From Sympetrum striolatum (lineage: Eukaryota > Arthropoda > Insecta > Odonata > Libellulidae): a stretch of 64,000 nt of DNA. The position numbers were made by a program, and so were the translations under genes. This document shows, in pieces, positions 1 to 13,710 of this stretch. The notes below the pieces were generated by a model. The model was given only the letters and a program-made list of their open reading frames with translations. It was not told the origin of the DNA and ran no database searches. The first letter of the stretch is position 1. Each line of letters begins with the position of its first letter. The stretch lies in NCBI GenBank assembly GCA_947579665.1, contig CANPUZ010000052.1:248001-312000 (forward strand), in the 5' to 3' direction.

Positions 1-520
1 CTCTATGAGTTTAGATTCTCAACCTATCCGAAAAGTATTTTTTTTTACTTAAGGAAAATCAAAGCAATGCATTTAAATGGGAAAAATCAGGATTTTGGGG
101 TTCTCTGGAATCGAACCCATGACACTGAGGATCAAAATCGCAATTTTTCTGGCAGTTACACGTTATGGCCAATCCGTGGTAAAAATTTCTAGTCAATGAC
201 GCTTGTGTTTAGGCTGTGAATTAGTATCCTATCTATATATATAGTTAGATACATGAATGAATCCGGAGAAGCATCTATATATTATAGAGATATTTGACAA
301 TGTAATCAAGTTATAAGACTGTATTACACGATTAAGTTCATAAAATATTGAAAAAGAAGAGTGGTGGACATTTTTTAGCCCTCCCTTAGTCCTTTAAGGG
401 TTAACCACAAAGTAGGTATTGTAGTGAATGAAATTTCATATTCCCTTTCTTATCTAAACTTGTCCACCCCACAAAATAGGTGCATAATCTCGTACCTTCT
501 CTTACTACACAAAACAATTC

Positions 521-1610
521 GAGGGGGTGTTAGTTGTTTTCTTGTCTAAAATTCAATTTCGTATTCCATCTCATTACGTCTTTAATATTAAAATGTGATA
601 GTTATACTAATATGGATACAATGCTCCAAAGATTAGGTTGGTTAAATGTGGAACAAGCTCTAAAATATCAAGTATTGAATTTTGTGCATGAAATAAAAAT
701 GGGTCTGATGCCTGAATGTTTACAAAAATTCTTAGAGATAAACAGTGCGATGTACACAGACATAATACTGGAGGATGAAGCGATTTCCACATTCATTTCT
801 TCTCCAAATACACTAATCTCCTTATTTTTTTGAGGAATAATGTCGTACAACTCACTTCTACACAAGACAGAGGTTCCCTAATATAGTATATCTAAAAAAA
901 TGTCTTGTTGACAATATGAGTGCCAATGACAGTTCCTGTAATTATCTTTCATTTATCAGATGTTTTTTGTACTGTTTTTAATGTTAAATAGTTTTTATGT
1001 CACATATTTATAATAATATCTATTAGTAAATTTTTTACTAACAATGCTTTATATTCTAAAGTTGTATAAAATATGGTATAAAATAAGAAGCGAAAATTGC
1101 AATCAGTTTCGACCTGATCACCTTGATTTAAATCATCCTTATTCAATTAGTTGAAGCCAAATAGAGGCATAACACTGTTAATAATAATATTGAAAGGTTA
1201 TTTCCAGCTAAAAGAGTATGTAGATCAAAATGAAGCTGCTAACTTCTATTTTCAGTGGTTTCATTCTGTGTATGCTCTTGTTTATGTAGTTTATAAAAAA
1301 ATTACATTTTTAATGTAAAAATAAAAGATAACTTTTCATAAATATATTTAGATATCTAACGATGTTCTTAACAGCTTCAATGCCAAGCTTTTTATAAGCT
1401 ATCTAAATGAAAAAGTATTAACAAGAAAATTACTCAAATAAAAAAAATATTAAATAAATTTAAAAAAAATTATAGTTTTTCTTGAATGGTTACCATATAT
1501 TTAATGTATTTATTTTATTTTAAATATATTAATGAATTTGAATGTATTTAAATGAATTGGGCTGAATTAAGCTTATATTATTATTATTTATTATATTATT
1601 AAGTTTGAAA
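521..1610 (+). pseudogene. LINE 3' end (unit 1): RT C-terminus, 3' UTR, TTA-rich tail
   Basis: A reading frame around 604-833 encodes LGWLNVEQALKYQVLNFVHE, which matches the C-terminal region of CR1/Jockey-type non-LTR reverse transcriptase ORFs (pattern LGWLxVxQRxxYNxLxFVxKI). Another frame gives HRHNT followed by SDFHI, equivalent to the HNTRxRxDF motif near the end of such proteins, so there is at least one frameshift. A 700-bp AT-rich 3' region ends in gggctgaattaagctt and TTATTATT, typical of a microsatellite-tailed LINE. It is a 5'-truncated dead copy. Confidence 0.7.
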
Positions 1611-2580
1611 ATTTTAGAAACTAGGAGAAGAAACTTTGGAATTATTTTTCTACATAAAACAATTATATAGACTAACCCGAAATGCTCTCATTAAATAATA
1701 TTAATGTTCCTCGACATTGTGTAAGAAATAAATACATCTTGTATTTTTTATATTGTATTTTGTATATTGTTCAGCATGATTTCTTCACTTGTAATGCTTT
1801 TTATTCTCTTGATGATTTTTATAATTGTCATTTCGTAATGTGATTTTGTATATTGCTCCTATACAAAATATTGCGATATTGTGATTATTATTATTATTAT
1901 TTATTGCGATACTTATGATTGATTCTTATGTTTATGATCTTTTCACAATGTCTTATACTTTATCATGTAAGGTTAATGAGACAATTAAAGTTTAATATTA
2001 TAAGAGTGCCAAACCAATATTTTTTTTCTTATAAAATTAACAACAAGCCCCTTCAAAGACTTTCCTATTGTAAAATATTTAGGTATTACTATGACATCTT
2101 ACCTTCTGTGTTCATGTTGACAATATTTGTAATAAAGCATCCCAACTTATTGTTTATAAAAGTAGAGTATCTAGAGATATCACCAACCCAAAAATCATTG
2201 CTATCTTATATAAAACTTTGGTTTTTTTCATATTGGAGAACTGCATACATTTCTGGTTTTCTTATCAAGAGGTATACACGAATAAGCTTGAAAAATTGCA
2301 AAAGAGAGTTACCAGACAGAAGGAGACAGTTTATTTGACTTAAATTCCTCAAAAAGTTAATTGATTACGCAATCGAATCTGATTAGTTGTTCAGTTTGAT
2401 TTCTTTCCATAATTCAATCAGCGTTATTTGGATTCCTTATCAGTAGCTTGGATTATATTTATACTTTTTTAATATGTATACTTCAATGTAATGTAATTAT
2501 CATATAACAAACAACTATTATGTATTTTATTCTACATAATGTAAACTTGTAATGTATCAAATACCATGTAAAAGGGTATT
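1611..2580 (+). pseudogene. LINE reverse-transcriptase thumb relic (unit 1)
   Basis: This piece follows the tail of the previous LINE. It begins with a frame reading RRRNFGIIFLHK, shared with a LINE near 60.5 kb, then continues with a degraded RT segment, in frames giving VKYLGIT and later LYKTLVFS-like text. Compared with the second unit it carries a short deletion at 'gacatcttacc', which breaks the frame, and this deletion is shared with the third unit. The 3' part ends in repeated TATGTATAC/TAATGTAA-like sequence. No protein can be made from it. Confidence 0.6.
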
Positions 2581-5044
2581 AGGGTGTAACAAGACGTATT
2601 GGAAAAATTTTTTTTGCAAATTAAAATACTCACACCCTCTATTTTTTTTCTATTTGTCTTTATAAACTAACCCAATAAATATTTTTGCGATTGGATTATC
2701 GTGAACTGTGCCGACTTGATGCCAAACAATTTCGAAAACTGAAAATTTGTACCGACAAGGGGGACACCAGGTTAATGGGTAATTAACTAACGGATTCTCA
2801 TGAATCTTTCAGGGCACATTCATTGCTTTAGAATTGAGGACATGTGTGTGGCCGTTTAACTCAAAGAGCTTTTATTTATTAAAAAAATACCAACTGAATA
2901 TCGGAGTTAGGAAACCATGCCATACACTAATATTGCTAAATAGCGCTCGAATTCATGGGAATTTATTTTCTTATATATTTTTGTGACTTCGAATAGGCAT
3001 ACCCTATTTTTATTCTGTTTGGCCTCTATAACTCACATAATAAATATTATTGAGATTGAGTTATGGTAACCCGTGCCGACTCGATGCCAAAGATGAGAAA
3101 TGAAAATTTGTACTGATTTATTATGGTAGGATTCCAGAATTCATTGTTTACTTAGTCAATAAAACAGCAATATTCCCAAATTGTGTATGTTTACTATCTA
3201 ACGTGTAAAAAACATTATCCTTTCAAATTTCTTTTTAAAGTTCGCAGTCAGAATAAATCTTCCAGTGTTCTTGTACACAACGTAATAAAAATAGCTCTTT
3301 TTCCTCCTCAACCGTGATTAAACCATAAAAGTCTTGCATTTACTTGACTGCTCTTTCAACTGTATTGTTCACTGTCCTCAGCATTGAAACCTTCTTTCTG
3401 GCTTCTTTAAATGAAGCATTATTTGATCACATAGCAGGACATTCGAGGAGAAAATTGCCTTCAATTTTGAGACAATCGAATAATGACTTGCTTCTGACTG
3501 AAATGAAGTGTAGATGTTTTCTCTTAAATAAAAAAAAGAGAAAGTCAGTTAACAAAATTACAATCTAAACAGAAAACTACGGAAACAACTACCTTATCTA
3601 ATTATTTAACTTAACATACAATGAACCACGTGTTAAGGAAGAACACAGCTGAACCTTGATAATTTAAAAGTAAGCTATGGTAATATCTGTGAGCAGATTC
3701 TTATGCGAAGGTTGCACCTGTGATACTTAGGCTCAATATTTAGGATTTGATAGCTATCCCCAATACAAAAATAAATACAATATACTATTCGTGAGTGGTG
3801 CTAGCAGTTTTGACTAAAAATTTTGCAAACATTCTATGATCAGCATTTTTCTGTAAATTAGGTCGACTTCAACTCTCTGTATAAATTGAATGTGCAGGAA
3901 TCAAAGTAATTTACTTATAATAATAGTAATGATAGTACATGGAATGTATTCAGCATTAACTAAGCGAAGAATCAAAGTTCACGCAAACAAAATCCACTTT
4001 TGTATTTGGGCCAGCTTTTTTCGATTCTAGCCCTTTGTACGAAGTCATTAAAGAATGTTTGAAAGGTATCAAGATGATATTTAATCGCAAAAAGATAGGT
4101 TATCAGAGAAAGAAATGTAAGAAAATAAATTCCTATTAATTTGCGAGCTATTTAGTTATATGGTGTGGTTGCCTAACTCCGATATTCAGTTGCTAATTTT
4201 TTTTTTAAACAAAAGCCGGTTGAGTTAAGCTGCCAAACAAGTGTCCACTATTATAAAACAAAGAATGTGCCCTGAAATATTTGTGAGAATCCTTTAGTTA
4301 CTAAACCATTAACCTGGTGTCCTCCTTGTAGGTACAAATTTTCATTTATCAAAATTGTTTGGCATCAAGTCGGCACGGGTTACCATTATCCAATCGCAAT
4401 AACATTTATAATATAAGTTTATGAGGCCAAATAGAAAAAAAATAGAGGGGATGCATTCTTAAAATATGATTTAGGAAACCCTAAAGTACATCTATATATA
4501 TTTATGAGTAAAATGTTGCTTGCATACTGCAAGCAAATGGTTGAATGTTGAGTAAGAATAAATTTATCATCACCAAGAAATACGATCATTTACATATCCT
4601 ATGATCTGCTTCTTTACTGCAAGCACATACACTAATTAGTAAATTGAATTTAGTATGGATCCATACAATTTAATTAGCATAACATAAATATACATACACA
4701 TGCAAAGTGTCAACTGTCTGTCTTCAAGGTAAAGACTCTGAAGGAATCATGAAAATTCAACTGAGCTTCTTCTCAATGGCTTTAAAGCTTTAATCCAGGA
4801 AATAAGTTTGTAAATCATCATTAGTTATGCTTATAAATCAACAACAATGTATAATTAAAAAAATTAAATTAAATTATTAAAATTAATTAAAAACTATTTG
4901 TCAAAATGTAAGATTCCATTTGGTTCAAAAAAATGTCGCAGGGAGAGCAAGGAAGAGTCATTTTGAGCCTATTTCCGCTCTCATTACACTGCTTAAAAAA
5001 ATGTACAAAATGCATCAACTTATAGTTCTCTTTAACAACCTTTG
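2581..5044. repeat. Non-coding remainder of unit 1
   Basis: About 2.4 kb without a credible gene. It holds two inverted copies of a phrase: 'gtgccgacttgatgccaaac' near 2710 and its reverse complement around 4350 ('gtttggcatcaagtcggcac'), with flanking similarity (ttaatgggtaattaacta / cattaacctggtgtcc), so the stretch is probably a DNA element with ends near 2620 and 4450 that share the phrase 'caaatagaaaaaaaatagaggg' in opposite orientation. Short open frames here (for example 3344-3568) have no recognisable motif. A short hairpin, gcttgcatactgcaagc, lies at about 4519. Confidence 0.5.
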
Positions 5045-5880
5045 AGTAAAATGTAGCTTGCATTCTGCAAGCATGTTGATAACACAAATGTATAGTCAAC
5101 ATTATATCGAGAGGATCCTCAAAAGAAGAAAAAGTATTGGAAATATTCTTAAAATTAGCTGCAATTTCTCCACCCAGCATCAAACCCTGGCCTTCCTGGT
5201 AATACTTACAATGCAGCACAACGGAAGATCACCATCTCTAACTGTATGTAAAAATTCAAGCAGAAATATTGTGTGAAACTGTCTAAAACAATGTCCTACT
5301 TTTCCTTATATTCCGTATGTGAGAAATTTTAATGTGGTCTGGCATTGAACCCAGAAACAGCATGGTCTTATATATTTTTTTTTAAACTGAGTCTCAATAT
5401 ACATCCTCTATCTAAGCAAGAACTTCCTATCATTTCAATAAGTGCCTTAAAAAAATAATGAAAAACTAACCCACTGTATTTTAAAGGGCAGATTTTTGGA
5501 TCGTCCTACCATCGAACCCAGGATATTTTCTGTAAAAGTCATTAATGATATCGATTGATCCTTACCATATATATCAGCTCCATGAGTTTAGATTCTCAAC
5601 CTATCCGAAAAGTATTTTTTTTTACTTAAGGAAAATCAAAGCAATGCATTTAAATGGGAAAAATCAGGATTTTGGGGTTCTCTGGAATCGAACCCATGAC
5701 ACTGAGGATCAAAATCGCAATTTTTCTGGCAGTTACACGTTATGGCCAATCCGTGGTAAAAATTTCTAGTCAATGATGCCTGTGGTTTAGCCTGTGAATT
5801 AGTATCCTATCTATCCATATATATAGTTAGATACATGAATGAATCCGGAGAAGCATCTATATATAATAGAGATATTTGAC
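5045..5880 (+). repeat. Modular B-box-like repeat, four-module copy (unit 1/2 junction)
   Basis: It starts with gagtaaaatgtagcttgcat and a gcttgca/tgcaagc hairpin, and ends with gaatccggagaagcatctat. Between these lie four spaced motifs complementary to GGTTCGANNCC, at about 5160, 5342, 5509 and 5688. This is a shortened relative of the six-module copies at 23.7 and 51.3 kb. The same copy recurs at 10.61-11.44 kb in the next unit. No coding capacity is evident. Confidence 0.7.
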
Positions 5881-6100
5881 AATGTAATAAAGTTATAAGA
5901 CTGTATAACACGATTAAGTTCTTAAAATATTGAAAAAGAAGAGTGGTGGACATTTTTTAGCCCTCCCTTAGTCCTTTAAGGGTTAACCACAAAGTAGGTA
6001 TTGCAGTGAATGAAATTTCATATTCCCTTTCTTATCTAAACTTGCCCACCCCACAAAATAGGTGCATAATCTCATACCTACTCTTACTACACAAAACAAG

Positions 6101-7190
6101 TCGAGGGGGTGTTAGTTGTTTTCTTGTCTAAAATACAATTTCGTATTCCATCTCATTATGTCTTTAATATTAAAATGTGATAGTTATACTAATATGGATA
6201 CAATGCTCCAAAGATTAGGTTGGTTAAATGTGGAACAAGCTCTAAAATATCAAGTATTGAATTTTGTGCATGAAATAAAAATGGGTCTGATGCCTGAATG
6301 TTTACAAAAATTCTTAGAGATAAACAGTGCGATGTACACAGACATAATACTGGAGGATGAAGCGATTTCCACATTCATTTCTTCTCCAAATACACTAATC
6401 TCCTTATTTTTTTGAGGAATAATGTTGTACAACTCACTTCTACACAAGACAGAGGTTCCCTAATCTAGTGATTTTTCAAAATCTAAAAAAATGTCTTGTT
6501 GACAATATGAGCGACAATGATAGTTCCTGTAATTATCTTTCATTTATCAGATGTTTTTTGTACTGTTTTTTATGTTAAATAGTTTTTATGTCACATATTT
6601 ATAATAATATCTTTTAGTAAATTTTTTACTAACAATGCTTTATATCCTAAAGTCGTATATAATATGGTATAAAATAAGAAGCGAAAATTGCAATCAGTTT
6701 CGACCTGATCACCTTGATTTAAATCATCCTTATTCAATTAGTTGAAGCCAAATAGAGGCATAACACTGTTAATAATAATATTGAAAGGTTATTTCCAGCT
6801 AAAAGAGTATGTAGATCAAAATGAAGCTGCTTACTTCTATTTTCAGTGGTTTAATTTTGTTCATGCTCTTGTTTATGAAGTTTATAAAAACATTACATTT
6901 TTAATGTAAAAATAAAAGATAACTTTTCATAAATATATTTAGATATCTAATGATGTTCTTAACAGCTTCAATGCCAAGCTTTTCATAAGCTATCTAAATG
7001 AAAAAGTATTAACAAGAAAATTACTCAGATAAAAAAAATATTAAATAAGTTTTAAAAAAATTATAGTTTTTTTGAATGGTTACCATATATTTAATGTATT
7101 TATTTTATTTTAAATATATTAATGAATTTGAATGTATTTAAATGAATTGGGCTAAATAAAGCTTATATTATTATTATATTATTAAGTTTG
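6101..7190 (+). pseudogene. LINE 3' end (unit 2)
   Basis: Second array copy of the LINE C-terminus plus tail. The LGWLNVEQ block, the frameshifted HRHNT/SDFHI block and the aataaagcttatatta tail are all present, with scattered substitutions relative to the first unit. Its dead state and common breakpoints show that the LINE was already truncated before the 5.57-kb unit was duplicated. Confidence 0.7.
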
Positions 7191-8130
7191 AAAACTTATG
7201 AAACTAGGAGAAGAAACTTTGGAATTATTTTTCTACATAAAACAATTATATAGACTAACCCGAAATGCTCTCATTAATTAATATTAATGTTCCTCGACAT
7301 TGTGTAAGAAATAAATACATCTTGTATTTTTTATATTGTATTTTGTATATTGTTCTGCATGATTTCTTCACTTGTAATGCTTCTTATTCTCTTGATGATT
7401 TTTATAATTGTCATTTGATAATATGATTTTGTTTATTGCTCCTATGAGTCTTTATTGCTATATTTATGATTGATTCTTATGTTTATGATCTTTTCACAAT
7501 GTCTTATACTTTATCATGTAAGGTTAATGAGACAATTAAAGTTTAATATTATACGAGTGCCAAACCAATATTTTTTTCTTATAAAATTAATAACAATCCC
7601 CTTCAAAGACTTTCCTATAGTAAAATATTTAGGTATTACTATGACTTCTATTCTTACCTTCTGTGTTCATTTTGACAAAATTTGTAGTAACGCATCCCAA
7701 CTTATTGTTTATAAAAGTAGAGTATCTAGAGATATCACCAACCCAAAAATCATTTCTATCTTATATAAAACTTTGGTTCTTTCCATATTGGAGTACTGCG
7801 TACATTTCTGGTTTCCTTATCAAGAGGTATTCACAATTAAGCTTGATAAATTGCGAAAGAGTCATCAGACTGAAGGAGACAGTTTATTTGCCTTAAATTC
7901 CTCAAAAAGTTAATTGATTACACAATTGACTCTGATTACTTGTTCAGTTTGATTTCTTTCCATAATTCAATCAGCATTATTATTTAGATTCCTTATCAGT
8001 AGCTTGGATTATATTTATACTTTTTTAATATGTATACTTCAATGTAATGTAATTATCATATCGCAAACAACTATTATGTATTTTATTCTACATAATGTAA
8101 ACTTGTAATGTATCAAATACCTTGTAAAAG
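7191..8130 (+). pseudogene. LINE reverse-transcriptase thumb relic (unit 2, best preserved)
   Basis: The open frame 7470-7913 encodes 147 residues whose second half reads as the thumb and post-RT region of a non-LTR reverse transcriptase: VKYLGITMTS, a CNKAxQxL-like stretch (ICSNASQL), then ISILYKTLVLSILEYC and FPYQEVFTIKLDKLRK (family pattern LYKTLVRSILEY...WSPY...I.KLE.IQK). The palm with the catalytic YADD is absent, so it cannot be functional. The first 50 residues are AT-rich low-complexity and not part of the family match. A stop follows soon after. Confidence 0.72.
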
Positions 8131-10609
8131 GGTATTAGGGTGTAACAAGACGTATTGGAAAAATTTTTTTTGCAAATTAAAATACTCACACCCTCTATTT
8201 TTTTCTATTTGACTTTATAAACTAACCCAATAAATATTATTGCGATTGGATTATCGTGAACTGTGCCGACTTGATGCCAAACAATTTCGAAAAATGAAAA
8301 TTTGTACCAATAAGGGGGACCCTAGGTTAATGGGTAATTAACTAACGGATTCTCATGAATCTTTCAGGGCACATTCATTGCTTTAGAATTGAGGACATGT
8401 GTGTGGCCGTTTAACTCAAAGGGCTTTTGGTTATAAAATAATAGCAAACTGATTATCAGAGTTAGGCAACCATGCCATACACATATACTACGAAATAGCT
8501 CTCAAATTAATAGGAATTTATTTTCTTACATATTTTTGCGACTTCAAATACGCATTCCCTATTTTTTTCTGTTATGTCTTTATAACTCGCATAATAAATA
8601 TTATTGAGATTGAGTTATGGTAACTCGTGCCGACTCGATGCCAAAGATGAGAAATTGAAATTTGTACTGATTTCGTATGGAAGGATTCCAGAACTCAATG
8701 TTTACTTAGTAAATAAAACAGCAATATTCCCAAATCATGTATATTTACGATCTAACGTGTAAAAAACATTACTCTTGAAATTTTCTTTTTAAAGTTCGCA
8801 TTTTGCAGTCAGGATAAATCTTCCAGTGTTTTGTACGCAACGTAATAAAAATTGCTTTTGTTCCTCCTCAACCGTGATTAAACCATAAAAGTCTTGCATT
8901 TACTTGACTGCTCTTTCAACTGTATCGTTCACTGTCCTCAGCATCGAAACCTTCTTTCTGGCTTCTTTAAATGAAGCATTATTTGATCACATAGCAGGAC
9001 ATTCGAGGAGATAATTGCCTTCAATTTTGAGACAATTGAATAATGACTTGCTTCTGACTGAAATGAAGTGTAGATGTTTTCTCTTAAATAAAAAAAAGAG
9101 AAAGTCAGTTAACAAAATTACAATCTAAACAGAAAACTACGGAAACAACTACCTTATCTAATTATTTAACTTAACATACAATGAACCACGTGTTAAGGAA
9201 GAACACAGCTGAACCTTGATAATTTAAAAGTAAGCTATGGTAATATCTGTGAGCAGATTCTTATGCGAAGGTTGCACCTGTGATACTTAGGCTCAATATT
9301 TAGGATTTGATAGCTATCCCCAATACAAAAATAAATACAATATACTATTCGTGAGTGGTGCTAGCAGTTTTGACTAAAAATTTTGCAAACATTCTATGAT
9401 CAGCATTTTTCTGTAAATTAGGTCGACTTCAACTCTCTGTATAAATTGAATGTGCAGGAATCAAAGTAATTTACTTATAATAATAGTAATGATAGTACAT
9501 GGAATGTATTCAGCATTAACTAAGCGAAGAATCAAAGTTCACGCAAACAAAATCCACTTTTGTATTTGGGCCAGCTTTTTTCGATTCTAGCCCTTTGTAC
9601 GAAGTCATTAAAGAATGTTTGAAAGGTATCAAGATGATATTTAATCGCAAAAAGATAGGTTATCAGAGAAAGAAATGTAAGAAAATAAATTCCTATTAAT
9701 TTGCGAGCTATTTAGTTATATGGTGTGGTTGCCTAACTCCGATATTCAGTTGCTAATTTTTTTTTTAAACAAAAGCCGGTTGAGTTAAGCTGCCAAACAA
9801 GTGTCCACTATTATAAAACAAAGAATGTGCCCTGAAATATTTGTGAGAATCCTTTAGTTACTAAACCATTAACCTGGTGTCCTCCTTGTAGGTACAAATT
9901 TTCATTTATCAAAATTGTTTGGCATCAAGTCGGCACGGGTTACCATTATCCAATCGCAATAACATTTATAATATAAGTTTATGAGGCCAAATAGAAAAAA
10001 AATAGAGGGGATGCATTCTTAAAATATGATTTAGGAAACCCTAAAGTACATCTATATATATTTATGAGTAAAATGTTGCTTGCATACTGCAAGCAAATGG
10101 TTGAATGTTGAGTAAGAATAAATTTATCATCACCAAGAAATACGATCATTTACATATCCTATGATCTGCTTCTTTACTGCAAGCACATACACTAATTAGT
10201 AAATTGAATTTAGTATGGATCCATACAATTTAATTAGCATAACATAAATATACATACACATGCAAACTGTCAACTGTCTGTCTTCAAGGTAAAGACTCTG
10301 AAGGAATCATGAAAATTCAACTGAGCTTCTTCTCATTGGCTTTAAAGCTTTAATCCAGGAAATAAGTTTGTAAATCATCATTAGTTATGCTTATAAATCA
10401 ACAACAATGTATAATTAAAAAAATTAAATTAAATTATTAAAATTAATTAAAAACTATTTGTAAAAATGTAAGATTCCATTTGGTTCAAAAAAATGTCGCA
10501 GGGAGACCAAGGAAGGGTTATTTTGAGCCTATTTCCGCTCTCATTACACTGCTTAAAAAAATGTACAAAATGCATCAACTTATAGTTCTCTTTAACAACC
10601 TTTGAGTAA
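8131..10609. repeat. Non-coding remainder of unit 2
   Basis: Homologous to the equivalent stretch of the first unit, including the inverted 'ccgactcgatgcc' and 'caagtcggcac' phrases and the gcttgcatactgcaagc hairpin near 10079. From about 9040 to 10265 it is indistinguishable by eye from the first copy, while its 8.13-8.96-kb part instead matches the third copy. The minus-strand frame 10447-10779 is an AT-rich shadow and not a gene. Confidence 0.6.
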
Positions 10610-11440
10610 AATGTAGCTTGCATTCTGCAAGCATGTTGATAACACAAATGTAAAGTCAACATTATATCGAGAGGATCCTCAAAAGAAGAAAAAGTATTGG
10701 AAATATTCTTAAAATTAGCTGCAATTTCTCCACCCAGCATCAAACCCGGGTCTTCCTGGTAATACTTACAATGCAGCACAACGGAAGATCACCATCTCTA
10801 ACTGTATATAAAAATCCAAGCAGAAATATTGTGTGAAACTGCCTAAAACAATGTCCTACTTTTCCTTATATTCCTTATGTGAGAAATTTTAATGTGGTCT
10901 GGCATTGAACCCAGAAACAGCATGGTCTTATATATTTTTTTTTTCTTAAACTGAGTCTTAATATACATCCTCTATCTAAGCAAGAACTTCCTATCATTTC
11001 AATAAGTGCATACAAAAAAAATGAAAAACTAACCCAATGTATTTTAAAGGGCAGATTTTTGCATCGTCCTAGCATCGAACCCAGGATATTTTATGTAAAA
11101 GTGATTAATGATATCGATAGATCCTTACCATATATATCGGCTCCATGAGTTTAGATTCTCAACCTATCCGAAAAGTATTTTTTTTAATTAAGGAAAATCA
11201 AAGCAACGCATTTAAATGGAAAAATCAGGATTTTGGGGCCCTCTGGAATCGAACCCATGACATTGAGGATCAAAATCGCAATTTTTCTGGCAGTTACACG
11301 TTATGGCCAATCCGTGGTAAAAATTTCTAGTCAATGACACTTGTGGTTTAGCCTGTGAATTAGTATCCTATCTATATATATAGTTAGATACATGAATGAA
11401 TCCGGAGAAGCATCTATATATAATAGAGATATTTGACAAT
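10610..11440 (+). repeat. Modular B-box-like repeat, four-module copy (unit 2/3 junction)
   Basis: Same organisation as the copy at 5.05-5.88 kb: hairpin end, spaced caaaccc/gaaccc motifs at about 10740, 10903, 11072 and 11248, then the gaatccggagaagc end. It defines the junction between the second and third array units. Confidence 0.68.
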
Positions 11441-11656
11441 GTAATCAAGTTATAAGACTGTAATACACGATTAAGTTCTTAAAATATTGAAAAAGAAGAG
11501 TGGTGGACATTTTTTAGCCCTCCCTTAGTCCTTTAAGGGTTAACCACAAAGTAGGTATTGTAGGGAATGAAATTTCATATTCCCTTTCTTATCTAAACTT
11601 GTCCACCCCACAAAATAGGTGCATAATCTCATACCTACTCTTACTACAAAAAACAA

Positions 11657-12735
11657 TTCGAGGGGGTGTTAGTTGTTTTCTTGTCTAAAATACAATTTCG
11701 TATTCCATCTCATTACGTCTTTAATATGAAAATGTGATAGTTATATTAATATGGATACAATGTTCCAAAGATTAGGTTGGTTAAATGTGGAACAAGCTCT
11801 AAAATATCAAGTATTGAATTTTGTGCATGAAATAAAAATGGGTCTGATGCCTGAATGTTTACAAAAATTCTTAGAGATAAACAGTGCGATGTACACAGAC
11901 ATAATACTGGAGGATGAAGCGATTTCCACATTCATTTCTTCTCCAAATACACTACTCTCCTTATTTTTTTGAGGAATAATGTCATACAACTCACTTCTAC
12001 ACAAGACAGAGGTTCCCTAATATAGTGATTTTTCAAAATCTAAAAAAATGTCTTGTTGACAATATGAGCGACAATGATAGTTCCTGTAATTATCTTTCAT
12101 TTATTAGATGTTTTTTGTACTGTTTTTTATGTTAAATAGTTTTTATGTCACATATTTATAATAATATCTTTTAGTAAATTTTTTACTAACAATGCTTTAT
12201 ATCCTAAAGTCGTATAAAATATGGTATAAAATAAGAAGCGAAAATTGCAATCAGTTTCGACCTGATCACCTTGATTTAAATCATCCTTATTAAATTAGTT
12301 GAAGCCAAATAGAGGTATAACACTGTTAATAATAGTATTGAAAGGTTATTTCCAGCTAAAAGAGTATGTAGATCAAAATGAAGCTGCTAACTTCTATTTT
12401 CAGCAGTTTAATTTTGTTTATGCTCTTGTTTATGTAGTTTATAAAAACATCACATTTTCATAAATACATTTAGATATCTAATGATGTTATTAACAGCTTC
12501 AATGTAAAGCTTTTTAAAAGCCATCTAAATAAAAAAGGAATAGCAAGAAAATTATTCATATAAAAAAAATATTAAATAAGTTTTTAAAAAATTATTAAAA
12601 AACAATAGTTTTACTTGAATGGTTACCATATATTTAATGTATTTAATTTTTATTTTAAATTTATTAATAAATTTGAATGTATTTAAATGAATTGGGCTGA
12701 ATTAAGCTTATATTATTATTATTTATTATATTATT
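11657..12735 (+). pseudogene. LINE 3' end (unit 3)
   Basis: Third copy of the LGWLNVEQ C-terminal block and LINE tail. Compared with the others it has lost about 40 bp of the 3' UTR near 12445 ('cattacatttttaatgtaaaaataaaag' is reduced) and gained a short duplication of the 'attattaaaaaa' tract near 12590. It is non-functional. Confidence 0.65.
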
Positions 12736-13710
12736 AAGTTTGAAAACTTTAGAAACTAGGAGAAGAAACTTTGGAATTATTTTTCTACATAAAACAATTA
12801 TATAGACTAACCCGAAATGCTCTCATTAAATAATATTAATGTTCCTTGACGTTGTGTAAGAAATAAATACATCTTGTATTTTTTATATTGTATTTTGTAT
12901 ATTGTTCTGCATGATTTCTTCACTTGTAATGCTTTTTATTCTCTTGATGATTTTTATAATTGTCATTTCGTAATGTGATTTTGTATATTGCTCCTATACA
13001 AAATATTGCGATATTGCGATTATTAGTATTATTATTTATTGCGATACTTATGATTGATTCTTATGTTTATGATCTTTTCACAATGTCTTATACTTTATCA
13101 TGTAAGGTTAATGAGACAATTAAAGGTTAATATTATAAGAGTGCCAAACCAATATTCTTTTTTTTATAAAATTAATAACAAGCCCCTTCAAAGACTTTCC
13201 TATTGTAAAATATTTAGGTATTACTATGACATCTTACCTTCTGTGTTCATGTTGACAATATTTGTAATAAAGCATCCCAACATATCAGTTTTAAAAGTAG
13301 CGTATCTAGAGATATCACCAACCCAAAAATCATTTCTATCTTATATAAAACTTTGGTTCTTTCCATATTGGAGTACTGCGTACATTTCTGGTTTCCTTAT
13401 CAAGAGGTATTCACAATTAAGCTTGATAAATTGCAAAAGAGTCATCAGACTGAAGGAGACAGTTTATTTGCCTTAAATTCCTCAAAAAGTTAATTGATTA
13501 CACAATTGACTCTGATTACTTGTTCAGTTTGATTTCTTTCCATAATTCAATCAGCATTATTATTTAGATTCCTTATCAGTAGCTTGGATTATATTTATAC
13601 TTTTTTAATATGTATACTTCAATGTAATGTAATTATCATATCGCAAACAACTATTATGTATTTTATTCTACATAATGTAAACTTGTAATGTATCAAATAC
13701 CTTGTAAAAG
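12736..13710 (+). pseudogene. LINE reverse-transcriptase thumb relic (unit 3)
   Basis: Third copy of the RT thumb relic. The frame-breaking deletion at 'gacatcttacc' matches the first unit, whereas from about 13300 onward it follows the second unit almost exactly. The best frame (13054-13476) mixes two LINE reading frames, so the predicted polypeptide is artificial. Confidence 0.6.

Noticed and set aside
607..865. Minus-strand frames repeated in all three array units
   Set aside because: They are antisense shadows of the LINE C-terminal block; conservation follows from duplication of the unit.
1919..2338. Full-length novel protein from the 139-residue frame in the array
   Set aside because: It mixes different LINE reading frames because of a deletion; sister copies have the RT-like text in another frame.
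4519..4536. gcttgcatactgcaagc hairpin as a Helitron 3' end
   Set aside because: No CTRR follows at the expected distance in any copy; Helitron origin is kept only as a hypothesis for the modular repeat.
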